Counted from the stretch's first letter, positions 8,087 to 17,067 are shown. The stretch: DNA of 64,000 nucleotides from Rufibacter sp. DG15C (GCF_001577755.1 NZ_CP010776.1:1426001-1490000), one strand, 5' to 3'. Notes: generated by a model not told the origin, from the sequence alone. Made by a program: numbers and translations.

Positions 8087-8356
8087 ATGAGAAGATCATT
8101 TCTAGCTTGGGCCCTGGCGATAGCCATGGTCTCTGTAAGTGCCTGCGACACAACCGCTACCAAAGAGGAGAAGACTTCTACAGAAGCTACTTCCACTACA
8201 AAAGCTGAGGTTCCGGCAGACAGCACGGCCACCACTACCACGCAAATGGCGTATATCTGCCCTATGGAATGTAAGGGTAGCGCCAGCATGGAGCCCGGCA
8301 AGTGCCCCGTGTGCAAAATGGACCTGACCAAGAACCCAGCCTACACCGCACAGTAA
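8087..8356 (+). CDS. Lipoprotein with heavy-metal-binding domain
   Basis: The product (89 residues) has a lipoprotein signal ending SVSACD (Cys at about residue 20), a Thr/Ala/Lys-rich disordered linker (residues 22-53) and a C-terminal heavy-metal-binding domain. The domain shows YICPMECKGSASMEPGKCP followed by VCKMDL: the pattern YxCPM...PGxCPxCxM known from efflux and copper-handling proteins. It probably binds copper or a similar ion in the periplasm. A ZIP transporter lies about 800 bp downstream, but an unrelated methyltransferase gene intervenes, so a shared metal role is only suggestive. Confidence 0.82.
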   Translation: MRRSFLAWALAIAMVSVSACDTTATKEEKTSTEATSTTKAEVPADSTATTTTQMAYICPMECKGSASMEPGKCPVCKMDLTKNPAYTAQ

Positions 8357-8426
8357 TCACACTCCTGTTGACCCAGGCTAGGCGAAGGCCGCTTGGCAAA
8401 CAGGTTTCACCCTTTTGGCAGCACGC

Positions 8427-9161
8427 ATGGAAGTACCCTCAGATTGGTTTAGTACTTGGTTTGATTCGCCGTATTACCACATTTTGTACAAGAACCGAGA
8501 CGCCCATGAGGCCCAGCGGTTCATGGACAACCTGCTGGAGCACCTGCACCCCAAAGCCACCTGCAAATTGCTGGATTTGGCCTGCGGACGGGGAAGGCAT
8601 GCCATCTACTTAAATCAGAAAGGGTATGACGTGACCGGCATTGACCTCTCTGAGCAGAGCATTGCCGTGGCCCAGCAGTCTGAGAATGAGCGTCTGCATT
8701 TTTACGTGCATGACATGCGCAACATCTTCCGGCCAGACCACTTTGACTTTATCTTCAACCTGTTCACCAGCTTCGGGTATTTTCAGGAGGACTATGAGAA
8801 CGTAGTGGCCTTGCGCGCTACTACGGCGTCCATCAAGCCCGGCGGAAAGCTCATCATTGACTTCATGAACACCCAACGCGTCATTGACCGGCTGGTGCTC
8901 CATGAGACCAAAGAAGTGGACGGCATCACCTTTGACATTACCCGGCGCGTAGAGATGGGCTTCATCATCAAGACCATCTCTTTCCAAGACAAGGGCCAGG
9001 ACTTTCATTACCAGGAACGGGTGCGGGCGCTGCGCTATGAGGAGTTTATAGAATACTTCCAGATGTGCCAGCTGCGCCTAGCCGAAGTCTTCGGGGATTA
9101 CCATTTAGGGCCTTTTGACCCTGTAAAAAGTGAACGCATGATTTTCGTGCTGAAAAAGTAA
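8427..9161 (+). CDS. Class I SAM-dependent methyltransferase
   Basis: The 244-residue cytoplasmic protein has a Rossmann methyltransferase fold. Motif I is LLDLACGRGRHAIYL (about residues 47-61), the acidic residue ending strand 2 is in VTGIDLS, and post-motif segments are HDMRN and FDFIFNLFTSFGYF. A later GGKLIIDFMN strand completes the core. The substrate cannot be read from the sequence. The ATG at 8427 (MEVPSDWF) is preferred over a TTG at 8415. The ZIP transporter gene begins 7 bp after the stop, so the two are probably co-transcribed. Confidence 0.85.
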   Translation: MEVPSDWFSTWFDSPYYHILYKNRDAHEAQRFMDNLLEHLHPKATCKLLDLACGRGRHAIYLNQKGYDVTGIDLSEQSIAVAQQSENERLHFYVHDMRNIFRPDHFDFIFNLFTSFGYFQEDYENVVALRATTASIKPGGKLIIDFMNTQRVIDRLVLHETKEVDGITFDITRRVEMGFIIKTISFQDKGQDFHYQERVRALRYEEFIEYFQMCQLRLAEVFGDYHLGPFDPVKSERMIFVLKK

Positions 9162-9168
9162 TGACCTC

Positions 9169-9954
9169 ATGTTGGTAGCTGTCTCTATTCTGTTTTTTAC
9201 CGTCATGCTGGCGGGTTGGCTGGTCAAGTTTCTGCCACAGGGCAACCAGCGCTGGCTTAAGATTCTGCTGGCCTTTAGCGGGGCCTATCTGTTTGCGCTC
9301 ACCATTCTGCATATTCTGCCAGACGTGTTGCTTAGCACCCAGGACCCGCACCGCGTGGGCTTTTACATTCTGGCCGGTTTCTTTCTGCAGTTGATCCTGG
9401 AGGTCTTCTCGCATGGCGTAGAGCACGGACACATTCACGCGCACTCGCATGCCCACGGCCATAGTCACGGCATAGGGGCGGTGCCGGTACTCTTGCTGGT
9501 GTCTCTAATCATCCATTCATTCCTGGAAGGCAGCGTGCTTATCCAGTCCAGGATGGCCGCGCAACAGGCTCATTCTCATTTACACTCACACGCAGCCGTA
9601 GGGGACAACTTCTACCACATTCTGGCAGGTATTGCGTTGCACCATATTCCGGCGGCCATTGCGTTAATGTCTGTGCTGGTGGACCGGTTGCACAACTTCA
9701 AGAAAGCGTTGGCCTACCTTTTCCTGTTTGCCATTGCCTCGCCGCTGGGTCTTTTGTTCAGCAATTATGTAGCGCTGGAGCAACTCTTGACCGGCGAAGT
9801 CTTCACGGTTCTCTCTGGCCTGGTAGTAGGGAATTTCTTGCACATTTCTACCACCATCCTGTTTGAGAGCAGCCCTGAGCACCGGTTCAACCGCGGCAAA
9901 CTCATCGCTACCATTGCCGGGGCCTCCTTGGCCATTGGCGCAGGCTTGCTGTAA
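9169..9954 (+). CDS. ZIP family divalent metal transporter
   Basis: Inner-membrane transporter importing Zn2+ or related metals (261 residues, about eight TM segments). The central TM4-TM5 metal-binding pair is visible as LIIHSFLEG and GIALHHIPAAIAL. A cytoplasmic loop is strongly His-rich (HGHIHAHSHAHGHSHG, about residues 86-101), with a second cluster HSHLHSHA near residue 130. Such loops sense or buffer zinc in ZIP proteins. It follows the methyltransferase after 7 bp. PR copy 4 starts 3 bp after the stop. Confidence 0.93.
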   Translation: MLVAVSILFFTVMLAGWLVKFLPQGNQRWLKILLAFSGAYLFALTILHILPDVLLSTQDPHRVGFYILAGFFLQLILEVFSHGVEHGHIHAHSHAHGHSHGIGAVPVLLLVSLIIHSFLEGSVLIQSRMAAQQAHSHLHSHAAVGDNFYHILAGIALHHIPAAIALMSVLVDRLHNFKKALAYLFLFAIASPLGLLFSNYVALEQLLTGEVFTVLSGLVVGNFLHISTTILFESSPEHRFNRGKLIATIAGASLAIGAGLL

Positions 9955-9956
9955 GT

Positions 9957-9994
9957 CGTTTTTGGGCTGATTCCCAGAAAAGAGGCTAAAAACG
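9957..9994. repeat. PR palindrome copy 4
   Basis: Begins 3 bp after the ZIP transporter stop codon. The left arm has GGGCTG and the right arm AGGCTAAAAACG, so two positions do not pair. It lies between + strand genes. Confidence 0.85.
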
Positions 9995-10095
9995 GATTTC
10001 TGGCGTTGTTACCTTAGCTCTAGTTATATGTTGGGGTTGATTTACGCTTGAGCACTACTGCTAACCTTTTTCACGCATCCTTACCTAAACACCCT

Positions 10096-10770
10096 ATGAA
10101 AAAGCCTTTGCTCTGGATTCTTGTCTTGGTTCTGCTAGCCGCGGGCGGATATTGGTTTTATGACCGATACGTGCAAGGCCCGGAGTACTCCCTCTACCAG
10201 ATTAAGAAGGCCGTAGACGCCCGGGATATGGCAGCCATTGAAAAGTACGTGGACATAACCAGAACTTCCACCAGCCTTTTAGAACAGACTACCCAGGCCG
10301 GCCTAGCCGAGATGTCTGAGACGGACCGTGCCATGGCCGGCTTGTTCATAGGCATGATGATGGCCTCGCAGAAAGACAAAGTGCTGCAAACGCTTCGGGC
10401 AGAACTGGAGCGCTACGTGCGCGAAGGAAAAGCTGGGCAGGGGCCGCCGGCCAACATGAGTCCGCAGGAATGGGAGCAGGTGCAATCCCTCATGCCCTTA
10501 GAGAAAGTGCTTCGTGAAAGCCAGCTGGAGAATAGTCAGTTAGAGGACATTGCTTACGTGAACCAACAAGACTCCCTGGCAGTGGTAGGGCTGGAGCTGC
10601 GCGTACCCTCTAAACAAAACCCCTTGATCTTAGAAGTGCAAATGCTGGACAAAGGCGACCACTGGCAAATAGTAGGCCTGCCCAATGCCGGGGCGTTTTT
10701 AAAAGAACTGGGCGTGCTAGGCTCCCTGCAACAAATCAAGATACCCAAACTGCCTAAACTACGGTTTTAA
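10096..10770 (+). CDS. DUF2939 domain-containing membrane-anchored protein
   Basis: The product (224 residues) has one N-terminal TM segment (about residues 5-23, LLWILVLVLLAAGGYWF) and an extracytoplasmic domain. The start of that domain, GPEYSLYQIKKAVDARDMAAIEKYVD, is the DUF2939 signature, in which a helical pair carries a conserved Tyr-Val-Asp. The function is unknown; in other bacteria the family is annotated only as a periplasmic anchored domain. The ATG at 10096 is chosen over an in-frame TTG at 10048 that lacks a hydrophobic start. Confidence 0.8.
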   Translation: MKKPLLWILVLVLLAAGGYWFYDRYVQGPEYSLYQIKKAVDARDMAAIEKYVDITRTSTSLLEQTTQAGLAEMSETDRAMAGLFIGMMMASQKDKVLQTLRAELERYVREGKAGQGPPANMSPQEWEQVQSLMPLEKVLRESQLENSQLEDIAYVNQQDSLAVVGLELRVPSKQNPLILEVQMLDKGDHWQIVGLPNAGAFLKELGVLGSLQQIKIPKLPKLRF

Positions 10771-10886
10771 GGCATCTCAGTCTTTCTACTAAAATATTCG
10801 TAGAAATACGTAGAGCTTACCCCGCTGCTCTAGCGCCCTGCCTTCTATGTTGGACGCCCTTATCCATCTCTTAGCACCTGTGCCGC

Positions 10887-11405
10887 ATGATTGAACTCTC
10901 CCAACTAGCCGATAAACACCTTCCGTACTTTCTGGAGTGGATCAATGACGAAGAAGTGATCAAATACTCTTTGGCGGCGTTTCATGGGCTTTCGTCTAAG
11001 GCAGAGATCACTGAGTGGTTTGAGGGAGTCCTAGAGGATACGGAGAGCGTGAACCTGGCCATTATTGACTCAGAGACGCAGGAATGCTTGGGCTATGCGG
11101 CTTTAAGCAACATGTCTGAGGCCAGCGACGGCGGCGAGTTCTTCATCTTCATTGGGGACAAAGCGTCTTGGGGCAAAGGCATTGGCACCGAGGTGACCAA
11201 GCAGATGATTGAGAAAGGCTTCACAGAACAAGACCTGCATTGGATTATACTGGTGGTGTCCAAGTCCAATGAAGGCGGCGTAAAAGCCTACCAGCGTGCA
11301 GGCTTCACCATAGAGACTATGTTCAGACAACGGTCCATGGAAGACGGCAAATTGCATGATACGTTCCTCATGTCCATTAGAAGAGAAGAGCAGGAGGCCG
11401 CCTAA
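10887..11405 (+). CDS. GNAT family N-acetyltransferase (RimJ/RimL-like)
   Basis: The 172-residue cytoplasmic protein has the GNAT order of elements: LAIIDSETQECLGYAAL (strands 2-3), FFIFIGDKASWGKGIGTEV with the acetyl-CoA pyrophosphate-binding loop WGKGIGTE (about residues 92-99), and KSNEGGVKAYQRAGFTIE near the C-terminus. It resembles the RimJ/RimL-type Acetyltransf_3 group that modifies protein N-termini or small amines. The actual substrate is not evident. The 116-bp gap before it shows no recognised feature. Confidence 0.88.
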   Translation: MIELSQLADKHLPYFLEWINDEEVIKYSLAAFHGLSSKAEITEWFEGVLEDTESVNLAIIDSETQECLGYAALSNMSEASDGGEFFIFIGDKASWGKGIGTEVTKQMIEKGFTEQDLHWIILVVSKSNEGGVKAYQRAGFTIETMFRQRSMEDGKLHDTFLMSIRREEQEAA

Positions 11406-11411
11406 GTTTCT

Positions 11412-11450
11412 CGTTTTTAGCCTGTTTCTTAAAAATAAAGCCAAAATTTT
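11412..11450. repeat. PR palindrome copy 5, degenerate
   Basis: The left arm is intact (CGTTTTTAGCCTGTTT) but the right arm is decayed (AAAATAAAGCCAAAAT). It lies 7 bp after the acetyltransferase stop, in an AT-rich stretch. Confidence 0.75.
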
Positions 11451-11567
11451 CTTTGCATATTTTTTTTGCATTTCTAATGTCTATATAGTAATATAGGTTT
11501 TTGATTGTATCTATTAGTGCCAAATCCCCCACTGGCGCGGAGTTCTACCTCAATCACAACAACCTTT

Positions 11568-12995
11568 ATGAAAAGCAGACTTCTACTGGTATTCTTCCTT
11601 GTAGTGACTACTTGGGCCCAGGCGCAAAACTCAACTTTCACCATTAAACCCACAAACCCGCAAGCGGGACAAGAGGTTAACATCATCTACAACCCTGCAG
11701 GTACAGTATTGGCTTCGGCTAGTGCCATTACAGCGTTAGCGTATGTATATGATGGCAGTGTGCCAAGGATGCAAGAAATCAAACTACATAAAGTAGGCAA
11801 TAACTGGCAAGGTTGGATTACCCCAGGTGCTACCATTGATGGGGTACTAATCCAGTTCAGGGCAGAGGATGTGTATGAAAATAATGGGGGTAGAGGGTAC
11901 TCATTCTTTATACACACGGCCAAAAAGCAACCAGTACCTGATGCATTGCATGGCTTAGCCGCTGCATATATTGAATGGGGTCCAACAGTTGGCATAAATC
12001 CAGATCCTTCTAAAGGTTTACAACTGATTGAGCAAGAGGTCACCCAATATCCACACCAGGCCAGAGCAGTGATCAAGACTAAACTAACCGGTTTATCTGC
12101 AGTGCATGATGGGGAAGAAAGAAAGCAAAGAATTGCTGCAGAGTTAGAAGCCTTTACCCAATACAAAGGTTTATCTGGCAAAGAATTGCGTATGATGGCA
12201 AATTTTTACAGTGTAATAAATAACCCAGAGAAAGCGGCAGATTATAACTCACGGGCTAAGATTCTTGATCCTAAAGTTGGAACAGAGAATGAGCGCCTGG
12301 ATTTCTTTAACCAAGAAAAAAACCCTGATAAGCGAATTGCCCTAGGCTTAGCTTTTGCGAAAGACTATCCTATTCATCCAGAAGTATCTAACGTTGTTGC
12401 AGCAACAGCTGGCATCTATGCTAAAAAACAGAAATGGGTGGAATTTGAAAACATCTTAAAGCAATACCCATTTCCAAATATGTATGAGGTATACCTTGCT
12501 GCTGCCCAAAGCCTGCATGACACCGGACAAAACACTGCTAAAGCCAAAGAACTGGCTTGGAAGGCCTACCAGTTGGCTATGAATGAAGTAAACGAGCCCA
12601 CCGGAGCCAAAGACAACTTAATCACCAATGCAGATTGGACAATTAAACGCGAATATGCTTTAGGAGAAGTAGCCAATGTATGCGCTGCCATTTTAATCAA
12701 AGAAGGCGACAAAGCAACTGCTACCAAATACATGGCGAAAGCCTATCAATACACCCGTGGCCTTAACTCTAGCATCAATGAGCGATACGTACAAGTTTTA
12801 GCTGCGTCACCCAATAAGATAGAAGCCCAGAAAACCATTGAGTCTATTGTAGCCACTGGTAACACTAACTCTAAGGTGAAGCAACTCTTGAAAGACCTAT
12901 ATGTGTCTTCTGGTAATAATGCTTCTAGCTTTGACGCTTACTGGACCAAGGTAGAAGCCCCCGCCCGTGAAAAAATGAAGACTGCTCTTCAATAG
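11568..12995 (+). CDS. Secreted helical-repeat protein resembling a TlpA-type protein without thioredoxin domain
   Basis: The product (475 residues) has a signal peptide (residues 1-19, ending AQAQ), an N-terminal beta-sandwich (NPQAGQEVNIIYNPAG ... GVLIQFRAED) and then about 330 residues of helical hairpins resembling TPR repeats. I recall the same layout in Bacteroidota TlpA-family disulfide reductases, where a C-terminal thioredoxin domain with WCxxC follows. Here the protein stops after the helical part (SFDAYWTKVEAPAREKM) and no such domain is encoded before the convergent dGTPase gene. It is either a truncated member or a separate family. The gene is more AT-rich than its neighbours. 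The ATG at 11568 is chosen because it starts the signal peptide. Confidence 0.7.
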   Translation: MKSRLLLVFFLVVTTWAQAQNSTFTIKPTNPQAGQEVNIIYNPAGTVLASASAITALAYVYDGSVPRMQEIKLHKVGNNWQGWITPGATIDGVLIQFRAEDVYENNGGRGYSFFIHTAKKQPVPDALHGLAAAYIEWGPTVGINPDPSKGLQLIEQEVTQYPHQARAVIKTKLTGLSAVHDGEERKQRIAAELEAFTQYKGLSGKELRMMANFYSVINNPEKAADYNSRAKILDPKVGTENERLDFFNQEKNPDKRIALGLAFAKDYPIHPEVSNVVAATAGIYAKKQKWVEFENILKQYPFPNMYEVYLAAAQSLHDTGQNTAKAKELAWKAYQLAMNEVNEPTGAKDNLITNADWTIKREYALGEVANVCAAILIKEGDKATATKYMAKAYQYTRGLNSSINERYVQVLAASPNKIEAQKTIESIVATGNTNSKVKQLLKDLYVSSGNNASSFDAYWTKVEAPAREKMKTALQ

Positions 12996-13017
12996 AAGAG
13001 AAACAATTTTGCATGTA

Positions 13018-13067
13018 GGAGCCCGTTTTCGGTCTGTTTTCTAGAAAACAGACCGAAAACGGGCTCC
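13018..13067. repeat. PR palindrome copy 6, perfect 50-bp palindrome
   Basis: Every base of 13018-13042 pairs with 13043-13067. Within the core it departs from consensus at several positions (TTTTCGGTCTG), all compensated on the other arm. The flanks GGAGCC and GGCTCC are specific to this copy. It lies between convergent genes and could act as a terminator in both directions. Confidence 0.95.
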
Positions 13068-13128
13068 TTGTTTTGGATATTACAGTCTTACTTGATCTTA
13101 AGTGGACAAATTTTTATCAGCAATCCCC

Positions 13129-14487
13129 TTAATACATCTTAGGCAGTTCAATCCCTTTAATCTTTCTATACAAGCTAATGGCGGCGCTGTCTGTGAGGCC
13201 AGAAATGAAGTCAGTGATGTTGAGGATGCGCTCATAGGCGTCTGTCACAATCTGCCGGTCGCGCGCCAGGTATTGGTTGGGGATGAGGTCCAGGTACTTT
13301 TTATGGCGGCTCGCTGAGGGATGAAATACCGTTTTTAAGAACGCGTCTAGCAACCCACCTAACACTTCAAACCCAGCAGCTTCAATTTCCAGTACCGGGC
13401 GGTTGCGGTAGATTCTATCAATAGACACCTTCTTAATTTGGTCCAGCGCGGCCTTCTGCTTCACCTCATTGATGATCGGTTGGTCATAGGTGCCGGACAG
13501 AATCTCCTCTTCATGGGCCAAGAAAATATCAGCGCATTCTTTTATGAGGTTACTGATGATGATGGCGCGCCAAAAGCCCAGTTGTTCATGCTGGTCATGA
13601 AACTCCACGCTAGACTTTCTGTTTGGGTCGCGGTTGAGCAAAGGTTGCAACAACTCCTCTGCCTGGTCAAACGGAATCAACCCTAGCTTGCAGCCATCTT
13701 CAAAGTCAATGATGCGGTAACAGATGTCATCAGCGGCTTCTACCAAGAACGCCAGCGGGTGGCGGTGGAAGGCGTTGCTGCCCGCCGGGAGCATGCCCAG
13801 CTTGGTCGCTATTTTGGAGAACTGAGCTTGCTCCGCCTGAAAAAAGCCATACTTCTTCTCACTGGTGCGTTGGGTGCCCTTCACCACCTGGTCAGAAGGC
13901 CTTGGGTATTTGGTGAAGGTGGCCAGGGTGCTGTAGGTCAAGCGCATGCCGCAGGTACCCGAGCTCTGGCCGGGATGCGTGTGCGTGAGTATCCTGAACC
14001 CTGCGGCATTGCCCTCAAAGTTCTGCAGATCGGCTTTCTGGGCCTCAGACAAAGACAACAAAAACGGCTTGGCTTCATCACTTCTAAAGTAAGCAGAAAT
14101 GGCGTCCTCGCCAGAATGCCCGAAGGGTGGGTTCCCGATGTCATGCGCCAGACAGGCAGCCGCCACCATATCCCCAAAGTCGGCGTCTGACAGGTTCTTA
14201 TGTGTTTGCGGAAGGTCTGGATGCCTTTCTAGGATGACTTTGCCCACGGTTCTGCCCAATGAGCGACCCACGCAAGACGCCTCTAAACTGTGCGTGAGGC
14301 GGTTGTGGACAAAATCACTTTCGGGCATGGGCATGACCTGCGTCTTGTTCTGCAAGCGCCTGAACGCCGAGGAAAACACAATACGGTCATAGTCCCGCTG
14401 AAAGTCACCGCGCACGGAGCTGTCTGGGGCAGGAGAATTGGCAGGCGTATCTGAGCGCTCCATGGAGATAAGGCGCTCCCAAGTCAT
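13129..14487 (-). CDS. dgt: Deoxyguanosinetriphosphate triphosphohydrolase (dGTPase)
   Basis: HD-domain enzyme that hydrolyses dGTP (often other dNTPs) to the deoxynucleoside and triphosphate, acting on nucleotide pools. The product (452 residues) shows the family blocks FSSAFRRLQNKTQV, HNRLTHSLE, and the HD metal site AACLAHDIGNPPFGHSGE, then HRHPLAFLVEAADDICYRIIDFEDG. The start at 14487 (MTWERLIS) fits homologues; an ATG three codons upstream (14496) is also possible. A longer frame reaching 14610 should be rejected because it passes through PR copy 7 (ACFAQNRPKT). Confidence 0.95.
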   Translation of the reverse strand: MTWERLISMERSDTPANSPAPDSSVRGDFQRDYDRIVFSSAFRRLQNKTQVMPMPESDFVHNRLTHSLEASCVGRSLGRTVGKVILERHPDLPQTHKNLSDADFGDMVAAACLAHDIGNPPFGHSGEDAISAYFRSDEAKPFLLSLSEAQKADLQNFEGNAAGFRILTHTHPGQSSGTCGMRLTYSTLATFTKYPRPSDQVVKGTQRTSEKKYGFFQAEQAQFSKIATKLGMLPAGSNAFHRHPLAFLVEAADDICYRIIDFEDGCKLGLIPFDQAEELLQPLLNRDPNRKSSVEFHDQHEQLGFWRAIIISNLIKECADIFLAHEEEILSGTYDQPIINEVKQKAALDQIKKVSIDRIYRNRPVLEIEAAGFEVLGGLLDAFLKTVFHPSASRHKKYLDLIPNQYLARDRQIVTDAYERILNITDFISGLTDSAAISLYRKIKGIELPKMY

Positions 14488-14572
14488 TGTAGGCATGGCA
14501 AAGGCTGTAAAGAACCTCAAGCTACACCAACAGAAGATGTCGTGCAAAACAACGGGCAGCAGAATAAAAGAA

Positions 14573-14620
14573 AAATCCGTTTTTGGCCTGTTTTGCGCAA
14601 AACAGGCCAAAAACGGATTT
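14573..14620. repeat. PR palindrome copy 7, perfect 48-bp palindrome
   Basis: 14573-14596 is fully complementary to 14597-14620, with central GCGC and outer flanks AAATCC and GGATTT. It lies between two minus-strand genes, 24 bp from the metalloprotease stop codon. Confidence 0.95.
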
Positions 14621-14643
14621 CCTACTCAATCCTTACAAAGGCG

Positions 14644-16770
14644 TTATTGAATCTTATAGAACCTGAAGGTACCACTCTGGCTGGCGGTCCGCCATCTGAT
14701 GATGTAATACCCCGTCACCAGGTCTGGCAGCTGTACGCCGTAGCGCTTCACCTCGGGCAGAACGTCTACAGAAATTGCTCCATAGAACCGGCCTATAGTG
14801 TCAAAGAACTCTAAGGTCACTACATCCTTCTGGGGAGTGTTGAAGTTGAGGAAGACCTCGCTGCCGCCGGGGTTAGGCGAAATCAAATTGGTAAACTCTG
14901 GACCGGCCACCTGGGCTACCTCAGACAGCTCTGTGGTGTTGTTGTTTTTAAGAATGCGCAGACGGTAATACGTCAAGGTAGGCAAGGGATTCTGGTCTAT
15001 GAACTCATAGGTGCCGCGGCTGGCGGCTGGTACCTGGCCAATCTCTATGTAGTTAATGCCGTCTTCGCTACGCTCTACCACGTAGGTGACCACGTTCTGC
15101 TCATTCTCAATCTCCCAGCGCAGCAAGACCGTGTTGTTGGACTGGTAGGTACCCATTAAGATGACCGTCTCTACCGGAATGGCGCAGGCACTCTGTTGCT
15201 TAGGGATCATGATGGGCTCCTCACAGAACTGCGGCGAGGCATTCTGAGCCATCACGTATTTACCGCCGGCAATGTCGTTTTCGGCGTTTAAGGTTCTGGA
15301 GATCTGCCCGCGGCCTACGGCATAGTGCATCACGGCCTTGGGCAGGATCAAGTGGCTCAATTGATGAGCGTGGCCCAACTCATGCAACGTCACCGACTCA
15401 AAGTCATACTGCACATTGGTGGGCTGGTCTGGGCCGTACTGCCAGACAAAGTTGGGCGCAAACTCCATGTCAATCTCCTCTACCCAGAAGTTCACATCCT
15501 GCCCAATGATACAACCCGAGTAACGACTGATGGTTCTACCCAACACGTTGGCTGGCAATTCTGAAGTGTTAGAGAACCGCACCGAGTTGATGTTGTCATC
15601 TGCCGTTCTGGAAATGTTGGCGCCCGCCTGCGTGTCCCAGTTAATGAGGGTGGCGCAGGACCATTCGTTCATAGAGCGCTTAAAGGCGTACAGTGCAGGC
15701 TTGTTGGCTTCAAAACTCGCCCCAAATCTAAACGTGTAACCACCTCGGCCATTTTGGTTGATATGTTCAGGGCCATAGCTTTTTAAGGGCAGGTTGCGCT
15801 CATCATCGTCATAGCCCACGTTGGAGTAGGCAAAGATAATTAAGAGGTCTGTAGCGGCCGTGGCCGTGGCGGGGTCACTGTTCACCACTCTAAACTTTCC
15901 GGTGCCCGCTGTGCCCCCGTCAATGCCGTAGGTGGGCACCTTTACTTTTATCTGGGTATTGCTCCAGCTGATGTAGTCTGTGTCCAAAGGCTTAATGAAA
16001 CTCTTTCCGCCATCGTCAGCGTCTGGGAACTCCACGTAGCCCGTACCACGCGTAGCGCCAAAGTTGATACCCGTGATGGTTAAGATGTCACTAGTACCAG
16101 CACGCAAACTCTTAGGGGTGAAGTCTGAAATCTGCGGAATGGCCCGGCGCAGTTCCTGGGTTCTTTCTGGGGTTTTGATGGTGCTATCTAAGGCTGGGTT
16201 GGTGCGCAGCACTCGCAAAGAGGCGCCTCTTAATTTGGTGAGGGCCGGGTAGAGTTCCTGTTCAATGGAAGCGTAACGGGCAAAGGGATCTTGCGCAGAT
16301 TTGTTGGCCACCTTGTACTTGATGAAACCCTGCATAGAGCCAAAGACCTTGTACTGTTTAGATGAGTTTTTGCCGCTAGCGCTTTGTAGAAAGAAGACCC
16401 CTTGCTGCTGGGTCTGCAGTTGCAGCGTGGCAGAGTACACGTGCATGTTCAGGCCTACGCGGCCGCCTTCGGTGATGACCTCTACCGTGGTGGGCGAAGC
16501 AGTTCCTTTAAAGACCTTGTAGACTTCTACCTGGTTGACGGTATAGATATTCTCATGGCGGGTATCCCAGAAAGATTTCCGGGCAATGACCTTTCCTTCC
16601 AAGACCAGATCAGCGGCGTTCATGCGTTCCTCCAAAGAGAGCGGCACTAAAGAGGCGTTGTCTACTTGCGCCCACGTTTGGGAAAAGGAAAAGAGCCACA
16701 AACCAACAAATAGGAAGAGTCTTTTAACCCCGGCGTTCTCCGAGGCAACAGGAGAGGAAATGTATTTCAT
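14644..16770 (-). CDS. Secreted zinc metalloprotease with IPT/TIG domain and T9SS sorting tail
   Basis: The product (708 residues) has a signal peptide (hydrophobic core about residues 17-33, ending TWAQ). Domains follow in order: an N-terminal region (35-200), an IPT/TIG immunoglobulin-like domain (ISDFTPKSLRAGTSDILTIT...), a metzincin-like protease domain with the zinc motif HELGHAHQLSH (first His at residue 463), a fibronectin-III-like region (NNTVLLRWEIENEQNVVTY) and a C-terminal beta domain beginning at NLISPNPGG and ending GTFRFYKIQ. That last domain is the type A sorting signal of the type IX secretion system, so the protein is expected to reach the surface or medium. The ATG at 16770 places the signal at the N-terminus; the longer frame adds implausible residues. 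Confidence 0.88.
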   Translation of the reverse strand: MKYISSPVASENAGVKRLFLFVGLWLFSFSQTWAQVDNASLVPLSLEERMNAADLVLEGKVIARKSFWDTRHENIYTVNQVEVYKVFKGTASPTTVEVITEGGRVGLNMHVYSATLQLQTQQQGVFFLQSASGKNSSKQYKVFGSMQGFIKYKVANKSAQDPFARYASIEQELYPALTKLRGASLRVLRTNPALDSTIKTPERTQELRRAIPQISDFTPKSLRAGTSDILTITGINFGATRGTGYVEFPDADDGGKSFIKPLDTDYISWSNTQIKVKVPTYGIDGGTAGTGKFRVVNSDPATATAATDLLIIFAYSNVGYDDDERNLPLKSYGPEHINQNGRGGYTFRFGASFEANKPALYAFKRSMNEWSCATLINWDTQAGANISRTADDNINSVRFSNTSELPANVLGRTISRYSGCIIGQDVNFWVEEIDMEFAPNFVWQYGPDQPTNVQYDFESVTLHELGHAHQLSHLILPKAVMHYAVGRGQISRTLNAENDIAGGKYVMAQNASPQFCEEPIMIPKQQSACAIPVETVILMGTYQSNNTVLLRWEIENEQNVVTYVVERSEDGINYIEIGQVPAASRGTYEFIDQNPLPTLTYYRLRILKNNNTTELSEVAQVAGPEFTNLISPNPGGSEVFLNFNTPQKDVVTLEFFDTIGRFYGAISVDVLPEVKRYGVQLPDLVTGYYIIRWRTASQSGTFRFYKIQ

Positions 16771-16916
16771 AGAAGCAGGTAGAAACGGGTAAACAGCGAC
16801 CTCAAAGGCCCTAGCACAGAGAAATATACACAAGCATGTTGGAACTGCAAAAACTACCTGAATTTACGAGCAATGCCGCCATTTAGATTGAAAAATACCA
16901 AATGCCCCCTAGCTAT

Positions 16917-16955
16917 AAAAAACGAGGCGCCCGTCTACAATAGACAGGCGCCTCG
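16917..16955 (-). terminator. Intrinsic terminator of the YciI-like gene (minus strand)
   Basis: A 9-bp stem (CGAGGCGCC 16923-16931 with GGCGCCTCG 16947-16955), extended inward with mismatches, is followed on the minus strand by a six-base T-tract (16917-16922). It would end transcripts coming from the gene at 17068-17571, about 110 bp upstream. Confidence 0.85.
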
Positions 16956-17027
16956 AACAAGCTAAAAACAGGAACTACTTCTGGGCTTATAACGCTGCCC
17001 AAACTCCCCGTATTGTATATCGTCTTT

Positions 17028-17064
17028 CGTTTTTTGCCTCTTTCCCGAGAAATAGGCAAAAACG
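17028..17064. repeat. PR palindrome copy 8
   Basis: Arms CGTTTTTTGCCTCTTT and AATAGGCAAAAACG with a few mismatches. It ends 3 bp before the stop codon of the YciI-like gene on the minus strand. Confidence 0.82.
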
Positions 17065-17067
17065 GAT

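Noticed and set aside
14488-14610. N-terminal extension of dGTPase
   Set aside because: It passes through PR copy 7 and has no family match; MTWERL fits homologues.
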